Source: Chryseobacterium culicis
GTDB taxonomy: Bacteria; Bacteroidota; Bacteroidia; Flavobacteriales; Weeksellaceae
Length of the DNA: 64,000 nucleotides
Direction: 5' to 3'
NCBI RefSeq assembly: GCF_002979755.1
Contig: NZ_PCPP01000001.1
Coordinates: 2,512,665-2,576,664, forward strand
Below the pieces are notes generated by a model that saw nothing but the letters and a program-made list of their open reading frames with translations, ran no database searches and had not been told where the DNA came from. Below, one piece after another: positions 1-10,351 of the stretch. Made by a program: the position numbers and the translations under genes. The stretch's first letter is position 1. Every line of letters starts with the position of its first letter.

Positions 1-1797
1 ATTTTCGGAATCAATATGTTCGGAACTATTGCCAAAAGAAGAGTGAGACATTTATATGTTGCTATATGGTTCTATCTTGCAACCTGGATCGCTGTAGCAA
101 TGCTTCACATCTTCAATAATCTGGAAGTTCCGTTATCTTTCACAAGCTGGAAATCTTATTCTGTATATGCAGGTGTAAAAGATGCATTAGTACAATGGTG
201 GTATGGGCACAATGCAGTAGCATTCGTATTAACCACCCCTGTATTGGGTCTGATGTATTACTTTATGCCAAAAGCAGCTCAACGACCGGTATTCTCATAC
301 AAATTATCCATCATTCACTTCTGGTCGCTGATCTTCGTATACCTTTGGGCCGGGCCTCACCACCTGCAATATACAGCTTTACCAGCATGGGCTCAGGCTG
401 TGGGAACAGGATTCTCCATCATGCTTATTGCTCCATCATGGGGAGGAATGCTGAACGGTCTTCTTACCCTGAGAGGAGCCTGGGATAAAGTAAGAGAAAA
501 TCCTATTCTAAAATTCTTTGTTGTGGCGATTACCTGCTATGGTATGGCTACTTTCGAAGGACCTTTATTAGCAACAAAATCATTAAATAAAATTGGTCAC
601 TATACCGACTGGGTTATTGGTCACGTACACTTAGGAGCTCTTGGATGGAATGGTTTCATGGCATTCGGAGTGGTATATTACCTGGTTCCAATCATGTGGA
701 GAACATCTCTTTGGTCTAAAAAATTAGCCAACTGGCACTTCTGGCTGGGAACATTAGGAATTATCTTCTATGCTGTTCCGATGTATATTGCGGGATTCAC
801 ACAGGGATTGATGTGGAAGCAGTTCAACCCGGACGGAACCTTGTTATGGAAAAACTGGCTGGACACTGTTACCGCAATCATTCCTTACTTTAAAATGAGA
901 TTCTTAGGAGGTGTATTTTATCTTTCAGGAGCTATTTTAATGGTGATCAATGTTATCAAAACAATTAAAGCTGGTTCATTCCAGAAAGAAGTTCCTGCGG
1001 AAGCTCCTGCATTAGCCAATATCGGAAGTTCAAGAAAAGAAGGCGAGGGAGTACACTTATGGTTGGAAAGAACTCCTACTCTCCTTTCTGTATTAGCTTT
1101 CATCACTGTAGCAATCGGTGGATTGGTGGAAATTGTCCCGACCTTATCTCTTAAACAAAGTGTTCCCAACATTACAGCAGTAAAACCTTATACTCCATTG
1201 GAACTGGAAGGTAGAGATCTGTATATCCGCGAAGGTTGTAATGCTTGCCACTCTCAGATGATAAGACCTTTCCGTGATGAAGTAGTAAGATTTGAAGGAA
1301 AAAACGGACAGTATTCCAAAGCAGGAGAATTCGTATATGACAGACCATTCTTATGGGGATCTAAAAGAACAGGACCGGATTTACACAGAGAAGGAGGAAG
1401 AAACCCGGATTCATGGCACTTCAAACATATGTATAACCCAAGAATTACTTCTGCCGGTTCCATTATGCCACGTTTCCCATGGTTAATCACCAATAAACTG
1501 GACAAAACAGAAATGGTAGACAAAATGAAGCTGATGAAAAATGTCTTTGATGTTCCTTATACAAAAGCACAGATTGATTCTGCCAACCAATGGGCGGATA
1601 ACCAGTCAAAAGCAATTGTACAGAGAATTTACGCTGAAGCAACAGATGTAAAAGATCAGATGGTAAAAGAAAAAACAGCAAAAGGATCTGCCTATGTACC
1701 GCTTGAACAAAGAGAAATTGTAGCCATGATTGCTTACCTGCAAAGATTAGGTACAGACATTAAAACAACCCAGGTACAAACCGCAAGCGTAGAGTAA
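1..1797 (+). CDS. ccoNO: cbb3-type cytochrome c oxidase, fused subunits I/II (CcoN-CcoO), 5' truncated by window
   Basis: Terminal oxidase core that reduces O2 at the haem b3/CuB centre in the inner membrane, fused to the monohaem cytochrome c subunit CcoO. The frame is open to base 1, so the ATG at 16 is internal and the N-terminal CcoN helices, with a low-spin haem ligand, lie outside the window. Visible CcoN features are the CuB-ligand segment WWYGHNAVAF, the paired histidines of GPHHLQYT and the HVHLGALGWNG haem-ligand helix. The CcoO part follows a linker and a membrane anchor near nucleotide 1080; it has the haem c site CNACH at 1237-1251 followed by SQMIRPF. CcoN-CcoO fusions are usual in Bacteroidota. 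ccoP follows after 19 bases, so the two form an operon whose upstream genes are out of view. Confidence 0.95.
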   Translation: MFGINMFGTIAKRRVRHLYVAIWFYLATWIAVAMLHIFNNLEVPLSFTSWKSYSVYAGVKDALVQWWYGHNAVAFVLTTPVLGLMYYFMPKAAQRPVFSYKLSIIHFWSLIFVYLWAGPHHLQYTALPAWAQAVGTGFSIMLIAPSWGGMLNGLLTLRGAWDKVRENPILKFFVVAITCYGMATFEGPLLATKSLNKIGHYTDWVIGHVHLGALGWNGFMAFGVVYYLVPIMWRTSLWSKKLANWHFWLGTLGIIFYAVPMYIAGFTQGLMWKQFNPDGTLLWKNWLDTVTAIIPYFKMRFLGGVFYLSGAILMVINVIKTIKAGSFQKEVPAEAPALANIGSSRKEGEGVHLWLERTPTLLSVLAFITVAIGGLVEIVPTLSLKQSVPNITAVKPYTPLELEGRDLYIREGCNACHSQMIRPFRDEVVRFEGKNGQYSKAGEFVYDRPFLWGSKRTGPDLHREGGRNPDSWHFKHMYNPRITSAGSIMPRFPWLITNKLDKTEMVDKMKLMKNVFDVPYTKAQIDSANQWADNQSKAIVQRIYAEATDVKDQMVKEKTAKGSAYVPLEQREIVAMIAYLQRLGTDIKTTQVQTASVE

Positions 1798-1816
1798 CCT
1801 TTAAAATTGAATTGCA

Positions 1817-2704
1817 ATGAAAACGAGAACCCCAATTTCAATATATATCGCCACAACGATAGGTTTAACGATCATGGCCTTTGAAATGTTCGCCGGAGAT
1901 TCAGGATATTTTTCTTCTCCTTTTTTCTGGGCGCTGATATTAATCGCCGTTATCCTTCTGCTGATTATGAATTCTATTGGAGATCTGGTGGAAAATGAAA
2001 ATTTCAACAGATTATCTGAAGAAGAGAAAAAACACTACCTGGAAGAGAAAAAAGTTCCGTATTACCAGAAATTATGGAACTCTGCCTTCAAAAAACAAAC
2101 CGCTACGGAAGAAAAAGATATCCTTATCGACCATGGTTTTGACGGAATTACAGAACTTGACAATTCTCTTCCGAAATGGTGGATCGGTCTGTTCTGGTTT
2201 GGATGTATCTTCTGTGCTGTGTATCTTTTCGCCTTTTCTTTTACAGATTATGCCCATCCGGATGCAGAATATACCAAAGAAACAAAAACGATGCTAGCTT
2301 CCATTGAAGAGTATGAAAAAACCGCACCTCAGATCAATCTGGAATCGGCAAAATACAGTGCTGATAATATCGCAGACGGACAGGAACTTTTCAAAACGAA
2401 TTGTGTTACCTGCCATGGAGACGGAGGAAAAGGAGGCATAGGACCTAACCTTACCGATACCCATTGGATCAATATTAAAGAAAAAAGCTTATTTAAAAAT
2501 GTTTTCTGGATGCTTGAAAATGGCTCTCCTAACAATCCTACCATGAGACCTTTCATCAAGGAGGGAACTATTACTGGAAGAGATGCTGAAAAAATTGCCG
2601 CTTATATTTATCATATCAACCAGGAAACCGCTCCCATCACAACCGCACAAGGTGGTGCCACTCCTCAGGGAGAAGAAGTGAAATGGGAAAACGGAAACAA
2701 TTAA
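1817..2704 (+). CDS. ccoP: cbb3-type cytochrome c oxidase subunit III (CcoP), monohaem form
   Basis: Membrane-anchored cytochrome c subunit that passes electrons to CcoO/CcoN. The 295-residue protein has two N-terminal hydrophobic segments (about 8-24 and 33-51), a soluble charged stretch, a third anchor (about 121-142) and one haem c domain with C196-V-T-C199-H200. Proteobacterial CcoP has two haem c sites; only one is present here, as is common in Bacteroidota. The extra N-terminal helices may include a CcoQ-like part, which is inference. It lies 19 bases after ccoNO and ends the operon; the following 270 bases hold long-loop hairpins. Confidence 0.93.
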   Translation: MKTRTPISIYIATTIGLTIMAFEMFAGDSGYFSSPFFWALILIAVILLLIMNSIGDLVENENFNRLSEEEKKHYLEEKKVPYYQKLWNSAFKKQTATEEKDILIDHGFDGITELDNSLPKWWIGLFWFGCIFCAVYLFAFSFTDYAHPDAEYTKETKTMLASIEEYEKTAPQINLESAKYSADNIADGQELFKTNCVTCHGDGGKGGIGPNLTDTHWINIKEKSLFKNVFWMLENGSPNNPTMRPFIKEGTITGRDAEKIAAYIYHINQETAPITTAQGGATPQGEEVKWENGNN

Positions 2705-2732
2705 AATTATTATCTATCATATAAACCATGCC

Positions 2733-2826
2733 ACGCCCCCATCACAACTACTAACATTTGAATTTTCATTTTTGCTAACTAACCTTTTCAACATTAAAAA
2801 AATGATAAAAAGGGGGCGTTTTTTAA
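2733..2826 (+). terminator. Long-loop stem followed by a T-run after ccoP
   Basis: ACGCCCCC at 2733-2740 can pair with GGGGGCGT at 2812-2819, followed by TTTTTT. The loop is about 71 bases and contains further A/T-rich complementarity (CATTTTT with AAAAATG). The GC stem plus T-run fits an intrinsic terminator for the cco operon, but the loop is much longer than usual, so a structured 3' UTR or small RNA is also possible. Confidence 0.5.
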
Positions 2827-2837
2827 AATAACAATCA

Positions 2838-2932
2838 CTGCCTTGACCCGTCTTACTCAACTATTCACTTGACAACTACAAACTAGAAATTCCATAAAAA
2901 GACAGCCAAGGCAGGATTTTTGCATTCGCAAA
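2838..2932. other. Inverted repeats upstream of tamB
   Basis: CTGCCTTG at 2838-2845 is complementary to CAAGGCAG at 2907-2914. Immediately after it TTTTGC and GCAAAA flank ATTC (2917-2932), forming a small hairpin. Both lie just before the probable tamB promoter. No open frame in this gap looks like a gene. Confidence 0.4.
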
Positions 2933-2969
2933 AGGGTACCACAACAAGGACCAAATAAAATAGTATTAT

Positions 2970-2977
2970 TATCTTTG
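2970..2977 (+). promoter_or_regulatory. Probable -7 box (TATCTTTG) of the tamB operon
   Basis: TATCTTTG matches the Bacteroidota -7 consensus TAnnTTTG. It overlaps the first possible TTG start of tamB at 2975, which argues that translation starts further downstream. No clear -33 TTTG is seen. Confidence 0.5.
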
Positions 2978-5900
2978 TTAGAAACCACTTCGCATTTGAA
3001 ACTGAAAATCAACACTACAAAACTTTTAAGGCGTATTGCAATAACCTTTATTTCAATATTGGTTCTTCTTACCCTGTTGATACTAAGCTTAAGACTTCCT
3101 GCCGTCCAAAACTTTATCAAAGACAAGCTCATTGTTTATCTGGAGAAAAAAATTAAAACTCCGGTAAGCCTCGAAAGAGTTTACATCGGATTTCCCAACA
3201 GCCTTGTCATGGAAAATCTCTACCTCAAAGGGCAAGATGTAGATACCCTTCTGGCAGTAAAGAAACTGGATGTAGGGTTACACATGCTGAAACTCCTTAA
3301 TTCTACAGCAGATATTACTTCAGTCAATATGGAAGGTGCCCGTGCTAATGTGGTGCGGAAACCGGATGGCAAATTCAATTTTGATTATATTATTGATGCA
3401 TTTGCGTCCAGTGATAAAGAAGAAAGCCCTTCCAAACCCTTTATTATTTCTCTTGATAAAATCAATTTAAAAGATATCGGGGTAACCTTCAACGACCAAC
3501 AGTCGAAGAATGACATCAAACTCTATTTTAAGTCGTTCGATACCAGAGTCAAAACTTTTGATCTCAGCAAAAACAAATATGCAGTCAATGACATCAATCT
3601 TGATGGATTAAAATTAAAGTTAAAGCAGGGACTCGTAGAAGAAGTTGCCCAAAAAGTGGAGAAAAAAGTAGATTCCCTCAATGAAAAGAAACCGATGAAT
3701 ATTGGATTGAGAGGCATTAAACTTACTCATTTCGATATTGATTACGGTGATGAAAATACCAAAACATTCGCAAAAGTTATATTTAAAGAACTGAGCACAA
3801 AGGTTAATAAACTTGATCTGGAGAACAATGCCTATCATGTAGCCAATGTATTTCTTTCCGGAGCAGACATCAATGCCAATCTCTATCTTCCCGCTCAGAA
3901 TGCCAATCCGAAAAAAACACAGGAACCTGAGGTTTCCAAAGCTTCCGATCAGGATAAAGCCATGAAACTTCTCTTAGGGAAACTTGTTTTGAATGATGTA
4001 AAGGCAACTTATAACAATACTGCTATTGCTCCAACTAAACAAGGTATAGACTTCAATCACCTTAATTTTTCAAAAATGAATGTTGAGGTAAGAAGCTTCA
4101 AAATGGAGAACAATACTTTTGCAGGAACAGTAAATTCTGCAGAAATTAAAGAAAACAGAGGCTTGGATATCCAAAAATTCAATACGGATTTTGTATATGC
4201 TGAAAAGGAAGCTTATCTCAAAGACCTTTATCTTCAAACCCCGAAAACAGTATTGCGTGATGAGGTTATTTTAAATTATAACTCCATTGATCAGCTTAGC
4301 TCAAACTTAGGTGCTGTAAAGATTTCAGCCAATATCAAAGATTCAAAAATAGGATTCTCTGATATTCTGAACCTGGTTCCCACTTTAAAAAATACAGTCC
4401 CATTCAACAAATATCCGAACGCAATCCTTAACGTAAATGCGAATGTAAAAGGAAGCGTCAATGATCTTTTAATCCAGGATCTCAAAGTTTCCGGGATTGA
4501 TCAGCTGAGGGTAATGGCATCCGGGAAAATCAAAAATGCGATGAATCCTGATCAGCTGTATTACGATCTGAGAATCGGAGAGTTTTCTTCCAGTGCTAAA
4601 ACGATATTCAATCTCGTTCCTAAAAATACGATTCCTTCCAATATTTCGCTTCCTTCCCATTTCAGTATTAAAGGAAATGCAAAAGGAACAACTAAGGTTG
4701 TGAATACTGATCTGAACCTCTACTCTACTTTGGGAAATGCCGCCATCATCGCGCAGGTAGACATGCGTAGAAAGAATCACGAACTGTATAATGTAAAAGC
4801 CAATCTTCAGGGAATACAGGTAGGAAAAATTATTCAGAACAAAGATATTGGTCCAATCACCGCGCAAATTGCCGCAAAAGGAGAAAGTTTTGATTTTAAA
4901 AATGCCAATGCAGATGTAAAGGGACATGTTGCTTCCGCTGTCTATAAAGGATACCGTTACCAAAACATGAACCTTACCGGAAAGATCAATAAAGGAGCTT
5001 ATCATATTATTTTGGATTCCAAAGATCCGAATGCCAGTCTACAGCTGACTGCTTCCGGTATGTATGATGAAAAAAATCCTACTGTAAAACTCAATGGAGA
5101 AGTCATCAAACTGGATGTCAATAAACTTGGTTTCTATGAAAAACCAATGATCATTGCCGGAAAAATTGATGGTGATTTCACAAGCTTAGATCCCAATAAC
5201 CTGAATGGATATCTCAACCTTAAAGATTTTGCATTCTCAGATACGAAAGAAGTGTATCCGGTACAGGAAGTCAATCTGAAAGCTTCATCTACCCATGATT
5301 CTACACAGATTATTTTCAATTCTCAGATTGCAGACGTGGAACTGAAAGGAAAATATAAACTTACCCAGATCTTTGGTGCTTTAACCCAAACGATCAATCA
5401 ATATTATCAATTCCAGAAACCGGATAAAACCCAGAAAATAGATCCGGGGCAGCATTTTACCTTTACCGCCAAAGTAAAAAATGATGACCTGATCAGAAAA
5501 TTTGTGCCGGATCTTAAAGATTTTGAAACGATTAATCTTGTCGGGAATTATGATGCAGATTCTCAAAAAATAGAGATTGACGGGCAGATTCCAAGGTTAC
5601 TGTATGGTGAAAATACCATTGAAAAAGGAGCCTTGAAAGTCACTAATGAAAATCAGGCATTGCAGTACAGTCTGAATGTGGCAGCATTGAAAAGCTCAAG
5701 TTTTTCTTTAAACAAAATCAATATTGATGGAGATGTTGCAGACAATACCATCCGATACAATGTTACGACAAAAGATGAGAAAGATGCTACCCAATTCCTG
5801 ATTGCAGGAAATGCAAAATCATTGAATGATATTACAGAAATTTCTCTGAACCCGAACGGATTAAAACTCAATTATACGGATTGGAATGTTGCAGAAAATA

Positions 5901-8023
5901 ACAAAATTCAGATCAGCAGTAAAGGAATTCTGGCTGATAATTTTATTCTATCAAATGGAAACAGTGAAATCGCTGTTCAGTCCGAGAGCAGCAGCCCAAG
6001 CAGTCCTTTGAACATTTCGTTGAAAGATTTCAAGATTGAAACCATTACGGAACTCATTAAAAAAGATACGGTTCTGGCAAGAGGAACCATCAACGGAACA
6101 GCACAACTTCGTGATGTGACTAAAAATATGACCTTCACTTCGGATCTTAATATTTCTGATTTAATCGTCTACGGAAGCCCTGTTGGAAATCTTGCGGTAA
6201 AAGTGAACAATGCTTCACCGAAGATTTTAAATGCAGATATTGCCCTTTCTGGAAATAACAATGATGTAAAAATCCTTGGAGATTATAATACTTCTTCAAG
6301 CACTTTTGATCTGAATATGGCAATCAACCAGCTTCAGATGAAGAGTATTCAGGGATTCTCCATGAATGCGATTACCAATACGGAAGGATATCTTTCCGGA
6401 AATTTAAAGATCACCGGAACTACTGACAAACCCAATATTCTGGGAAAAGTAAAATTCAATGATGCGGGACTGGAAATTGCCAAAACAGGAAGTGACTTCA
6501 GACACCTGAGTGATGAAATAGATTTTACCAGCCAGGGAATCGAGTTTGATAAATTTAAAATAAAAGATAAAGACGGAAATGCCCTTGTTGTAGACGGACA
6601 GGTCCTGACTCAGACTTACAGAGATTTCGCCTTTAATCTGAATGTGAATGCTAAAGATTTCAAAGTTGTTAATTCAGAAAAATCCAATGACGCAATGATG
6701 TATGGTGTTCTTGCTATTGATGCCGGACTTCATATCCGCGGAAACCTTGATCTTCCAAAAGTAGACGGAAGACTGAGCGTGGCAGACAATACGGATTTCA
6801 CTTTTGTTCTTCCTCAATCCAGCCCTACTTTACAGGAAAGAGATGGTATTGTAGAATTTGTAGATCAGGATCAGGTGGTTTTAAACAAAACAATCAAAGC
6901 AGATTCTCTTAATGCACAAAGCCGTATCAAAGGGATGGATGTGAGTGTTAATATTGAAGTCAGCAAAGAAGCAAAACTGTCGCTGATCATTGATAAAGCC
7001 AATGGTGATTTTGTACAGCTCCAGGGTGAAGCAGAATTAACCGGAGGAATAGATCCGTCAGGAAAAACCACATTGGTAGGAGTATATGAAGTGGAAAAAG
7101 GAAGTTATGATCTTTCTGTGAGTTTCCTGAAACGTAAATTTGACATCCAGAAAGGCAGTACTATTACATGGACCGGTGAACCTACAACGGCTCAAATGGA
7201 TATTACCGCCGTTTATAAAACAGAAGCTGCGCCTATTGACCTTGTAGAACAGCAGATCAGTGGAGAAAGTGCTTCAACATTGAATCAGTTTAAGCAGAGA
7301 GTTCCTTTCAATGCTTTATTAAAAATGAAAGGGGAATTATTGAAGCCTCAGCTTACTTTTGATATCACTACAGATGAAAAAAATAATTCTGTATCTACGA
7401 ATGTGAAAGATGTTGTAGATCAAAAACTCGCCCAGATCAGAACTCAGGAATCTGAGCTGAATAAGCAGGTGTTTGCCTTACTTCTTCTGAACCGTTTTAT
7501 CGGAGAAAATCCATTTGAGAGTGGAGCCGGAATGTCTGCAGAGACTATGGCAAGACAGAGTGTGAGTAAAATTCTTTCTCAGCAGCTGAACAATCTTGCC
7601 GCAGGACTAATTAAAGGAGTAGATCTTAATTTTGGTCTTGATTCTTCAGAAGATTATTCCACCGGAGAAAAAAATACGCGAACTGACCTGAATGTAGATA
7701 TCAGTAAAAAATTATTGAATGACCGACTGAAAGTAACGGTAGGAAGTAATTTTGGACTGGAAGGTCAGGCCCGTCAGAATGAAAATATGACCAATATTGC
7801 AGGTAACGTTTCTGTAGATTACAGCCTTTCTAAAGATGGAAGGTATATGTTGCGCGCTTACCGTAAAGATGAATATCAGGTGGCTCTTCAGGGGCAGATC
7901 ATAGAAACCGGAGTTGGATTCATTATTACATTGGATTATGACAAATTCCGCGAGATTTTCCAGAAATCTAAAGAGAAGAAGCCGAAAAAGAATCAAAATA
8001 ACCAAGTGGTAGAATTTAAATAA
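2975..8023 (+). CDS. tamB: TamB-family translocation/assembly module protein
   Basis: Giant periplasm-spanning AsmA/TamB-class protein, 1682 residues as drawn, anchored in the inner membrane by an N-terminal helix (about residues 19-42, ITFISILVLLTLLILSLRL). It is thought to form a hydrophobic groove that carries phospholipid or helps outer-membrane protein assembly together with TamA/TamL. The middle is repetitive beta-strand sequence; the conserved C-terminal TamB domain (formerly DUF490) covers roughly the last 400 residues and ends in a basic tail. There is no ATG near the start. TTG at 2975 lies inside a promoter-like box, so TTG at 2996 is an attractive alternative. The stop overlaps the tamL start by one base (TAATG), indicating translational coupling. 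Confidence 0.88.
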   Translation: MLETTSHLKLKINTTKLLRRIAITFISILVLLTLLILSLRLPAVQNFIKDKLIVYLEKKIKTPVSLERVYIGFPNSLVMENLYLKGQDVDTLLAVKKLDVGLHMLKLLNSTADITSVNMEGARANVVRKPDGKFNFDYIIDAFASSDKEESPSKPFIISLDKINLKDIGVTFNDQQSKNDIKLYFKSFDTRVKTFDLSKNKYAVNDINLDGLKLKLKQGLVEEVAQKVEKKVDSLNEKKPMNIGLRGIKLTHFDIDYGDENTKTFAKVIFKELSTKVNKLDLENNAYHVANVFLSGADINANLYLPAQNANPKKTQEPEVSKASDQDKAMKLLLGKLVLNDVKATYNNTAIAPTKQGIDFNHLNFSKMNVEVRSFKMENNTFAGTVNSAEIKENRGLDIQKFNTDFVYAEKEAYLKDLYLQTPKTVLRDEVILNYNSIDQLSSNLGAVKISANIKDSKIGFSDILNLVPTLKNTVPFNKYPNAILNVNANVKGSVNDLLIQDLKVSGIDQLRVMASGKIKNAMNPDQLYYDLRIGEFSSSAKTIFNLVPKNTIPSNISLPSHFSIKGNAKGTTKVVNTDLNLYSTLGNAAIIAQVDMRRKNHELYNVKANLQGIQVGKIIQNKDIGPITAQIAAKGESFDFKNANADVKGHVASAVYKGYRYQNMNLTGKINKGAYHIILDSKDPNASLQLTASGMYDEKNPTVKLNGEVIKLDVNKLGFYEKPMIIAGKIDGDFTSLDPNNLNGYLNLKDFAFSDTKEVYPVQEVNLKASSTHDSTQIIFNSQIADVELKGKYKLTQIFGALTQTINQYYQFQKPDKTQKIDPGQHFTFTAKVKNDDLIRKFVPDLKDFETINLVGNYDADSQKIEIDGQIPRLLYGENTIEKGALKVTNENQALQYSLNVAALKSSSFSLNKINIDGDVADNTIRYNVTTKDEKDATQFLIAGNAKSLNDITEISLNPNGLKLNYTDWNVAENNKIQISSKGILADNFILSNGNSEIAVQSESSSPSSPLNISLKDFKIETITELIKKDTVLARGTINGTAQLRDVTKNMTFTSDLNISDLIVYGSPVGNLAVKVNNASPKILNADIALSGNNNDVKILGDYNTSSSTFDLNMAINQLQMKSIQGFSMNAITNTEGYLSGNLKITGTTDKPNILGKVKFNDAGLEIAKTGSDFRHLSDEIDFTSQGIEFDKFKIKDKDGNALVVDGQVLTQTYRDFAFNLNVNAKDFKVVNSEKSNDAMMYGVLAIDAGLHIRGNLDLPKVDGRLSVADNTDFTFVLPQSSPTLQERDGIVEFVDQDQVVLNKTIKADSLNAQSRIKGMDVSVNIEVSKEAKLSLIIDKANGDFVQLQGEAELTGGIDPSGKTTLVGVYEVEKGSYDLSVSFLKRKFDIQKGSTITWTGEPTTAQMDITAVYKTEAAPIDLVEQQISGESASTLNQFKQRVPFNALLKMKGELLKPQLTFDITTDEKNNSVSTNVKDVVDQKLAQIRTQESELNKQVFALLLLNRFIGENPFESGAGMSAETMARQSVSKILSQQLNNLAAGLIKGVDLNFGLDSSEDYSTGEKNTRTDLNVDISKKLLNDRLKVTVGSNFGLEGQARQNENMTNIAGNVSVDYSLSKDGRYMLRAYRKDEYQVALQGQIIETGVGFIITLDYDKFREIFQKSKEKKPKKNQNNQVVEFK

Positions 8024-10350
8024 TGAGTAATAAGTTCCATATATATTGTAAGTATCTGTTGGTTTCCGGAATGGCATCCACGGTAATTTCGTGCAGCAAT
8101 ACCAGGTTTTTGAAAGAAGGCCAGATGCTGTATACAGGAGCCAAAGTGAAGATTGAGAATGATACAATTTCCAAAAAAGAAAAAAAAGATCTTCAGGCTG
8201 CTTTGGAAGCCAATCTTACTCCAAAACCCAATTCTACGTTTTTAGGACTGCGCCCAAAGCTTTATTTCTATAATATAGCCAAGGAACCTAAAAAGGATAA
8301 GGGTTTTAATTACTGGCTAAAATATAAAGTGGGTGAAAAGCCTGTATTATTGGGTGATGTAGACCGTGAGTTCAATAAAGATATCATTGAAAATTATTCT
8401 GAAAACAAAGGATATTTCAATGCTAAAGCTTCTTATGATACGGTTTCAAAGAATAAAAAAGCTCAGGTTATTTACACCTTAAGACCAGGTTCGAGATATC
8501 TGATTGACGGCGTAAAATTCCAGAAAGATTCTACACTGGTTAATCAGGAAATTCAAAGCCTTACGGATAAAACGCTTCTTAAAAATGGAAGACCATTTGA
8601 TCTTGATGTTATCAAAGCTGAAAGAGACAGAATTGACAATAGGTTAAAAGAAAGAGGTTTTTATTATTTCCATCCCGATAATATTATTGTACAGGCTGAC
8701 AGTACAGTGAGCAAAAATCATAAGGTGGAACTTAATGTAAAGCTAAAAGACAATACCCCTGACTTAGCAACGCAACAGTTTAGCATTGATAATGTTATTG
8801 TATTTCCCAATTACAACATTCAGGACGTAAAAGATGGTAAATACAGTATACCGATGGACAAAGATTCTCTTTCCAAATATCGTTTCGACGACATTTACGT
8901 TATTGATCCTCAGCATAAATTCAAACCGAAAATTTTTGACAGAGCTTTATATTTCAAAAAAGGAGATCTTTATAACCGCTCTAATCATAATCTTACCCTG
9001 AACCGATTAATCAGTCTGGGTGTCTTCAAATTTGTAAAGAATGAGTTCATTGTATCTGACTCTTTAAGCCATAAATTTGATGCGTATTATCTATTGACCC
9101 CAAGACAAGTTCAGTCGCTGCGCCTGGAAGCATTGGGAAGAACTAACTCTGCCAATTATGCAGGTAGTGAACTAAACCTTAACTGGACACACAGAAACTT
9201 TTTCCGTGGTGCAGAGCAATTCAAAGCCGCTATCTACGGAGCATTTGATTTCCAGATGGGAGGTGCCCAAAACGCCAATAATATTTTCCGAGCCGGAACA
9301 AACGTACAACTTTCTATTCCGAGAATTGTAGCACCATTCCGTTTTCACTCGTCCAGTGAATTTGTTCCAAGAACAAATATTACATTGGGATATGAATTCC
9401 AAAACAGAACACAATATTACACCCTTAATAATTTCACCGGATCATTCGGATATGTTTGGAAAGAAAATGCAAGAAAGGAACATGATCTGAAAGTGATTGA
9501 TATTACATTGGTATCCCCGGCAAATGTTACGGAAGAATACCAAATTAAAGCTGATGCAAATCCAGCGATGGCAAGAGTTGTAGCCAAACAGCTTATTTTC
9601 GGTCCGACCTATTCTTATACCTATACCAATACCATGCTTCCAAAGACCAATACCGTTTATTATAAAGGTACGCTTGATCTTGCAGGAAATATCACAGGTC
9701 TGGCTACCGGAGCTGATGTAAAAAAAGATAAGGAAAAGAAAATATTTGGGATTCCTTTCAGCCAGTATGTAAAGATTGAAAATGATTTCAGATTCTATCA
9801 TAAGTTTACTGAAAAATCTTCACTGGCAACGAGATTTATCGGAGGAATTGCCTATCCATACGGAAACTCAGAATTTGTTCCTTTCTCCAAGCAGTTTTTC
9901 TCAGGAGGTAGTAACAGTATCAGAGCATTCCGTGCAAGAACATTAGGGCCGGGAAGTTTTGACCCGAGAACAATAGATCCGGGAACTTATTTTGACCAGT
10001 CCGGAGATATCAAACTGGAATTAAATGCTGAGTACAGAGCCAATCTTTATAAATTTTTAAATGCTGCCGTTTTTGTAGATGCCGGAAATATTTGGCTGCT
10101 TCATGATGATGATAAGAGACCGGGAGCAAAGTTTTCCAAAGATTTTTTAAATGAAATTGCGGTGGGAGCCGGAGTAGGTCTGAGACTGGATTTTTCTATC
10201 CTGATTTTAAGACTGGATCTTGCCATGCCACTGAGAGTTCCTTACTATCAGAAAGGGGACAGATGGGCCTTCGATAAAATTAATTTCGGAGATCCAAGCT
10301 GGAGAAAAGATAACCTTGTTTTTAATATTGCCATCGGATATCCTTTTTAA
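8023..10350 (+). CDS. tamL: TamL, lipidated BamA/TamA-family outer-membrane protein
   Basis: Omp85-superfamily outer-membrane barrel partnered with TamB. The 775-residue protein starts with a lipoprotein signal whose lipobox is VISC, giving a lipidated Cys24; this lipidation distinguishes the Bacteroidota TamL form from proteobacterial TamA. POTRA-like segments occupy about residues 30-330 and the rest is a 16-strand-type barrel. The conserved loop motif GGSNSIRAFRARTLGPGSF (about residue 627) corresponds to the Omp85 lid-lock VRGF/Y region. The start ATG overlaps the tamB stop and the gene is followed one base later by yihY, so the three are probably one transcript. Confidence 0.9.
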   Translation: MSNKFHIYCKYLLVSGMASTVISCSNTRFLKEGQMLYTGAKVKIENDTISKKEKKDLQAALEANLTPKPNSTFLGLRPKLYFYNIAKEPKKDKGFNYWLKYKVGEKPVLLGDVDREFNKDIIENYSENKGYFNAKASYDTVSKNKKAQVIYTLRPGSRYLIDGVKFQKDSTLVNQEIQSLTDKTLLKNGRPFDLDVIKAERDRIDNRLKERGFYYFHPDNIIVQADSTVSKNHKVELNVKLKDNTPDLATQQFSIDNVIVFPNYNIQDVKDGKYSIPMDKDSLSKYRFDDIYVIDPQHKFKPKIFDRALYFKKGDLYNRSNHNLTLNRLISLGVFKFVKNEFIVSDSLSHKFDAYYLLTPRQVQSLRLEALGRTNSANYAGSELNLNWTHRNFFRGAEQFKAAIYGAFDFQMGGAQNANNIFRAGTNVQLSIPRIVAPFRFHSSSEFVPRTNITLGYEFQNRTQYYTLNNFTGSFGYVWKENARKEHDLKVIDITLVSPANVTEEYQIKADANPAMARVVAKQLIFGPTYSYTYTNTMLPKTNTVYYKGTLDLAGNITGLATGADVKKDKEKKIFGIPFSQYVKIENDFRFYHKFTEKSSLATRFIGGIAYPYGNSEFVPFSKQFFSGGSNSIRAFRARTLGPGSFDPRTIDPGTYFDQSGDIKLELNAEYRANLYKFLNAAVFVDAGNIWLLHDDDKRPGAKFSKDFLNEIAVGAGVGLRLDFSILILRLDLAMPLRVPYYQKGDRWAFDKINFGDPSWRKDNLVFNIAIGYPF

Positions 10351-10351
10351 T

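Noticed and set aside
10316-10351. Upstream start for the YihY-like gene
   Set aside because: It would lie inside tamL. The ATG at 10352 directly after the tamL stop gives the normal family start.
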